From: Symbiodinium natans
Lineage: Eukaryota; Sar; Dinophyceae; Suessiales; Symbiodiniaceae
Reading direction: 5' to 3'
Length of the DNA: 11,949 nt
Assembly (NCBI GenBank): GCA_905221605.1
Contig: CAJNDS010001653.1
Location: forward strand, 1-11,949
A program made the position numbers and the translations under genes. Below, piece by piece: positions 8,048 through 11,949 of this stretch. The number at the start of each line of letters is the position of its first letter. Position 1 is the stretch's first letter. The notes under the pieces are model-generated. The model made no database searches, was not told where the DNA came from, and worked only from the letters and a program-made list of their open reading frames with translations.

Positions 8048-8881
8048 CACTGTGCCTGCCGCACCAAACCACAATCTATCTGAGCACTGTGCCTGCCGCA
8101 CCAAACCACACCCAAATCTATCTGAGCACTGTGTGCCTGCCACACCAAACCACACCCAAATCTATTTGAGCACTGTGCCTGCCGCACCAAACCACACCCA
8201 AATCTATCTGAGCACTGTGTGCCTGCCGCACCAAACCACACCCAAATCTATCTGAGCACTGTGAGCCTGCCGCACCAAACCACACCCAAATCTATCTGAG
8301 CACTGTGCCTGCCGCCCCAAACCACACCCAAATCTGTCTGAGCACTGTGTGCTGCCGCACCAAACCACACCCAAATCTATATGAGCGCTGTGCCTGCTGC
8401 ACCAAACCACACCCAAATCTATCTGAGCACTGTGCCTGCCGCACCAAACCACACCCAAATCTATCTGAGCACTGTGTGCCTGCCACACAAAACCACACCC
8501 GAATCTATCTGAGCACTGTGCGCCTGCCGCACTGTGTGCCTGTCGCACCAAACCACACCCAAATCTATCTGAGCACTGTGCCTGCCGCACCAAACCACAC
8601 CCAAATCTATCTGAGCACTGTGCCTGCCGCACCAAACCACACCCAAGTCTATTTGAGCACTGTGCCTGCCGCACCAAATCACGCCCAAATCTATCTGAGC
8701 ACTGTGCGTGCCGCACCAAACCACACCCAAATCTATCTGCTTGCCGCACCAAACCACACCCATATCTATCTGAGCGCTGTGCCTGCCGCACCACACCACA
8801 CCCAGATCTATCTGAGCACTGCGCCTGTCGTACCAAACCACACCCAGTCTATATGAGCACTGTGCCTGCCGCACCAAACCA

Positions 8882-9133
8882 CACCCAAGTCTATCTGAGC
8901 ACTCTTCCTGCCGCACCAAACCACACCCAAATCTATCTGAGCACTGTGCCTGCCGCACCAAACCACACCCAAGTCTATCTGAGCACTCTTCCTGCCGCAC
9001 CAAACCACACCCAAATCTATCTGAGCACTGTGCCTGCCGCACCAAACCACACCCAAGTCTATCTGAGCACTCTTCCTGCCGCACCAAACCACACCCAAAT
9101 CTATCTGAGCACTGTGCCTGCCGCACACAACCA
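8882..9133 (+). repeat. 84-bp dimeric higher-order repeat, three copies
   Basis: Two 42-bp unit types alternate: one with CCCAAGTC and CACTCTTCCTG, the other a consensus unit with CCCAAATC and CACTGTGCCTG. The dimers start at 8882, 8966 and 9050. The first two are identical by eye, and the third differs only at its end (CGCACACAACC near 9122-9132). This is a young local amplification of a two-unit segment. Confidence 0.93.
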
Positions 9134-9904
9134 CACCCAAATCACCCAAATCTATCTGAGCACTGTGCCCGCCGCACCAAACCACACCCAAATCTATCTG
9201 AGCACTGTGCCTGCCGCACCAAACCACACCCAAATCTATCTGAGCACTGTGCCTGCCGCACCAAACCACACCCAAATCTATCTGAGCACTGTGCCTGCCG
9301 CACTAAACCACACCCAAGTCTATCTGAGCATTGTGCCCGCCGCACCAAACCACACCCAAATCTATCTGAGCACCGTGCCTGCCGCACCAAACCACACCCA
9401 AATCTATCTGAGCACTGTGCCACTGTGCCTGCTGCACCAAACCACACCCAAATCTATTTGAGCACTGTGCCTGCCGCACCAAACCACACCCAAATCTGTC
9501 TGAGCACTGTGCCTGCCGCACCAAACCACACCCAAATCTATCTGAGCACTGTGCCTGCCACACCAAACCACACCCAAATCTATCTGAGCACTGTGCCTGC
9601 CGCACCAAACCACACCCAAATCTGTCTGAGCACTGTGTGCCTGCCGCACCAAACCACACCCAAATCTATCTGAGCACTGTGCGCCTGCCGCACCAAACCG
9701 CACCCTAATGTATCTGAGCACTGTGCCTGCCGCACCACAAACCACACCCAAATCTATCTGAGCACTGTGCCTGCCGCACCACAAACCACACACAAATCTA
9801 TCTGAGCACTGTGCCTGCCACACCAAACCAAACACAAATCTATCTGAGCACTGTGCCTGCCGCACCAAACCACACCCAAATCTATCTGAGCACTGTGCCT
9901 GCCG

Positions 9905-9938
9905 CACCAATCCGCACCCAAATCTATCTGCAGGCACT
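9905..9938 (+). repeat. Rare marker unit with CAATCCG and CTGCAGG (2 of 3)
   Basis: This is the same variant pair as at 4391, offset 5514 bp from it. Flanking units are consensus type, so the true length of the duplicated segment cannot be judged from this marker alone. Confidence 0.9.
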
Positions 9939-10823
9939 GTGCCTGCCGCACCAAACCACACCCAAATCTATCTGAGCACTGTGCCTGCCGCACCAAACCA
10001 CACCCAAATCTATCTGAGCACTGTGCCTGCCGCAGCAAACCACACCCAAATCTATCTGAGCACTGTGCCTGCCGCACCAAACCACACCCAAATCTATCTG
10101 AGCACTGTGCCTGCCGCACCAAACCACACCTAAATCTATCTGAGCACTGTGCCTGCCGCACCAAACCACACCCAAATCTATCTGAGCACTGTGCCTGCCG
10201 CACCAAACCACACCCAAATCTATCTGAGCATTGTGCCTGCCGCACCAAGCCACACCCAAATCTATCTGGGCACTGTGCCTGCCGCACCAAACCACACCCA
10301 AATCTATCTGAGCACTGTGCCTGCCGCACCAAACCACACCCAAATCTGTCTGAGCACTGTGCCTGCCGCACCATACCACACCCAAATCTATCTGAGCACT
10401 GTGCCTGCCGCCCCAAACCACACCCAAATCTGTCTGCGCACAGCAGGCACCAAACCACACCCAAATCTATCTGAGCACTTCGCCTGCGCCTGCCGCACCA
10501 AACCACACCCAAGTCTATCTGAGCACTTTGCCTGCCGCACCAAACCACACCCAAATCTATCGAGCAGTGTGCTAGCCGCACCAAACCACACCCAAATCTA
10601 TCTAAGCACTGTGCCTGCCGCACCAAACCACATCCAAATCTATCTGAGCACTGCGCCTGCCGCACCAAACTACACCCAAATCTATCTGAGCACTGTGCCT
10701 GCCGCACCAAACCACAAATCTATCTGAGCACTGTGCCTATACCGCACCAAACCACACCCAAATCTATCTGAGCACTGTGCCTGCCGCACCAAACCACACC
10801 CAAATCTATCTGAGCACTGTGCG

Positions 10824-11184
10824 TGCCGCACCAAACCACACCCAAATCTATCTGAGCACTGTGCCTGCCGCACCAACCCACACCCAAATCTATCTGAGCA
10901 CTGTGCCTGCCGCACCAAACCACACCCAAATCTATCTGACCACTGCGCCTGCCGCACCAAACCACACCCAAATCTATCTGAGCACTGTGCCTGCCGCACC
11001 AAACCACACCCAAATCTATCTGAGCACTGCGCCTGCCGCACCAAACCACACCCAAATCTGTCTGAGCACTATGCCTGCCGCACCAAACCACACCAAAATC
11101 TATCTGAGCACTGTGCCTGCCGCACCAAACCACACCCAAATCTATCTGAGCACTGTGCCTGCCGCACCAAACCACACCCAAATC
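10824..11184 (+). repeat. Mosaic duplicated block related to two upstream segments
   Basis: Bases 10824-11029 match 5454-5659 exactly by eye (offset 5370), including CAACCCA and the rare CTGACCACTGCGCC. Bases 10947-11184 match 3839-4076 exactly (offset 7108), including CACTATGCC and CACACCAAAATC. The two matches overlap in the middle. Relative to 3640-4076 the block also looks like the same variant order with three units (126 bp) missing, because the CAACCCA markers are offset 7234. Confidence 0.8.
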
Positions 11185-11870
11185 TATCTGAGCACTGTGC
11201 CTGCCGCAGCAAACCACACCCAAATCTATCTGAGCACTGTGCCTGCCGCACCAAACCACACCCAAATCTATCTGAGCACTGTGCCTGCCGCACCAAACCA
11301 CACCCACATCTGTCTGAGCACTGTGCCTGCCGCACCAAACCACGCCTAAATCTATCTGAGCACTGTGCCTGCCGCACCAAACCACACCCAAATCTATCTG
11401 AGCACTGCGCCTGCCGCACCAAACCACACCCAAATCTATCTGAGCACTGTGCCTGCCGCACCAAACCACACCCAAATCTATCTGAGCACTGTGCCTGCCG
11501 CACCAAACCACACCCAAATCTATCTGAGCACTGTGCCTGCCGCACCAAACCACACCCAAATCTATCTGAGCACTGTGCCTGCCGCACCACACCAGCACTG
11601 TGCCTGCCGCACCAAACCACACCCAAATCTATCTGGGCACTGTCCCTGCCGCACCAAACCACACCCAAATCTATTTGAGCACTGTGCCTGCTGTGCCTGC
11701 CGCACCAAACCACACCCAAATCTATCTGAGCACTGTGCCTGCCGCACCAAACCACACCCAAATCTGTCTGAGCACTGTGCCTGCCGCACCAAACCACACC
11801 CAAATCTATCTGAGCACTGTGCCTGCCGCACCAAACCACACCCAAATCTATCTGAGCACTGTGCCTGCCG

Positions 11871-11904
11871 CACCAATCCGCACCCAAATCTATCTGCAGG
11901 CACT
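11871..11904 (+). repeat. Rare marker unit with CAATCCG and CTGCAGG (3 of 3)
   Basis: This is the third copy of the marker unit, 1966 bp after the second and close to the right edge of the window. The window ends before the length of shared flank can be judged. Confidence 0.9.
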
Positions 11905-11949
11905 GTGCCTGCCGCACCAAACCACACCCAAATCTATCTGAGCACTGTG

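Larger units (their letters stand above)
712..11949. repeat. Main 42-bp tandem repeat array (minisatellite/satellite)
   Basis: Around 265 consecutive copies of a 42-bp unit fill the rest of the window. Recognisable blocks are CACCCAAATCYATCTGAG, then CACTGTGCCTGCC, then GCACCAAACCA. Many units match the consensus exactly and others differ by one or two substitutions. Common variants are C or T at unit position 11, CTGTCTGAG, ATTTGAG, TGCGCC, CAACCCA and CCACACC. Length variants include a 4-bp deletion giving AACCACAAATC (near 940, 1018, 1476, 2433, 2916, 3206, 10709) and a 9-bp duplication of CACCCAAAT. The + strand unit has about 17 C and 6 G, a strong strand asymmetry. Because 42 is 14 codons and TGA falls in only one + frame, five of six frames stay open. 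I see no evidence that any is translated. The array continues past the right edge. Confidence 0.98.
3081..11949. repeat. Array sub-domain dominated by T-subtype units
   Basis: From about 3090 the units mostly carry T at unit position 11 (AATCTATCTG), with a mixed zone at 3080-3420. Exceptions are short C-type patches at about 4077, 5970-6060 and 7650-7700. A minor G variant (AATCTGTCTG) recurs, for example near 3486, 3950, 6880, 6920, 9496, 10347 and 11058. The unit is otherwise the same as in the C-type domain. Confidence 0.85.

Noticed and set aside
3576-11941. Long + strand open frames with PAAPNHTQIYLSTV or CRTKPHPNLSEHCA periods as a repetitive surface protein
   Set aside because: Two + frames and three - frames are open at once. 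The dominant unit variant changes the amino acid in both + frames, and 4-bp and 1-bp indels break the frame. No signal peptide or membrane anchor flanks the repeats.
712-11949. CRISPR array
   Set aside because: Units are contiguous 42-bp copies with no unique spacers between conserved repeats, and no cas genes are present.
712-11949. Telomeric repeat, suggested by CCACACCCA-like blocks
   Set aside because: Only about 12 bases of each unit resemble C1-3A telomere sequence. The unit is long, regular and otherwise unrelated, so a telomere call is not supported; a subtelomeric position cannot be excluded.

Overview
The window is almost entirely one tandem repeat: a 42-bp minisatellite-like unit (about 55% GC, C-rich on the + strand) covering 1-78 and 712-11949, roughly 265 to 270 copies. 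One strongly AT-rich, non-repetitive island (79-711) interrupts it. No complete gene, tRNA, rRNA, CRISPR array or bacterial-type operon is visible. A kilobase-scale 42-bp array, an AT-rich unique sequence and a broken RCC1-type beta-propeller fragment point to nuclear DNA of a eukaryote with an AT-rich genome, such as an arthropod or a protist. The species cannot be identified from this sequence.

Layout. 1-78: end of an array block, one full unit plus 36 bp of the next. 79-711: AT-rich island with a degraded RCC1-repeat coding fragment on the + strand (about 281-555), a competing N/Q/S-rich open frame on the - strand (157-375) and AT-rich sequence without a recognisable gene (556-711). The array breaks off at unit position 38 and resumes at position 41, as if the island had been inserted into one unit with loss of two bases. 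712-about 3080: array mostly of a C subtype (AATCCATCTG). About 3080-11949: array mostly of a T subtype (AATCTATCTG), with short C-type patches.

The array has several levels of order. These are an 84-bp dimer repeated three times (8882-9133), a 348-bp identical pair 1730 bp apart (1254-1601 and 2984-3331), a diverged pair 602 bp apart (4503-4720 and 5105-5322), a 177-bp step near 6084-6357, and a mosaic block (10824-11184) whose halves match two different upstream places. Five patches (about 1601-1797, 2626-2797, 5701-5941, 7142-7396, 7838-8047) are full of one- and few-base indels. They may be genuine decay or low-quality assembly.

The unit is 14 codons long and has no stop in five of six frames, so very long repetitive open frames appear throughout. 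I treat none of them as genes. Frames are broken by 4-bp and 1-bp indels, the commonest variant changes the amino acid in both open + frames, and the same region is open on both strands at once. No cooperating gene system can be supported here; the interest lies in satellite structure and in the trapped gene fragment.
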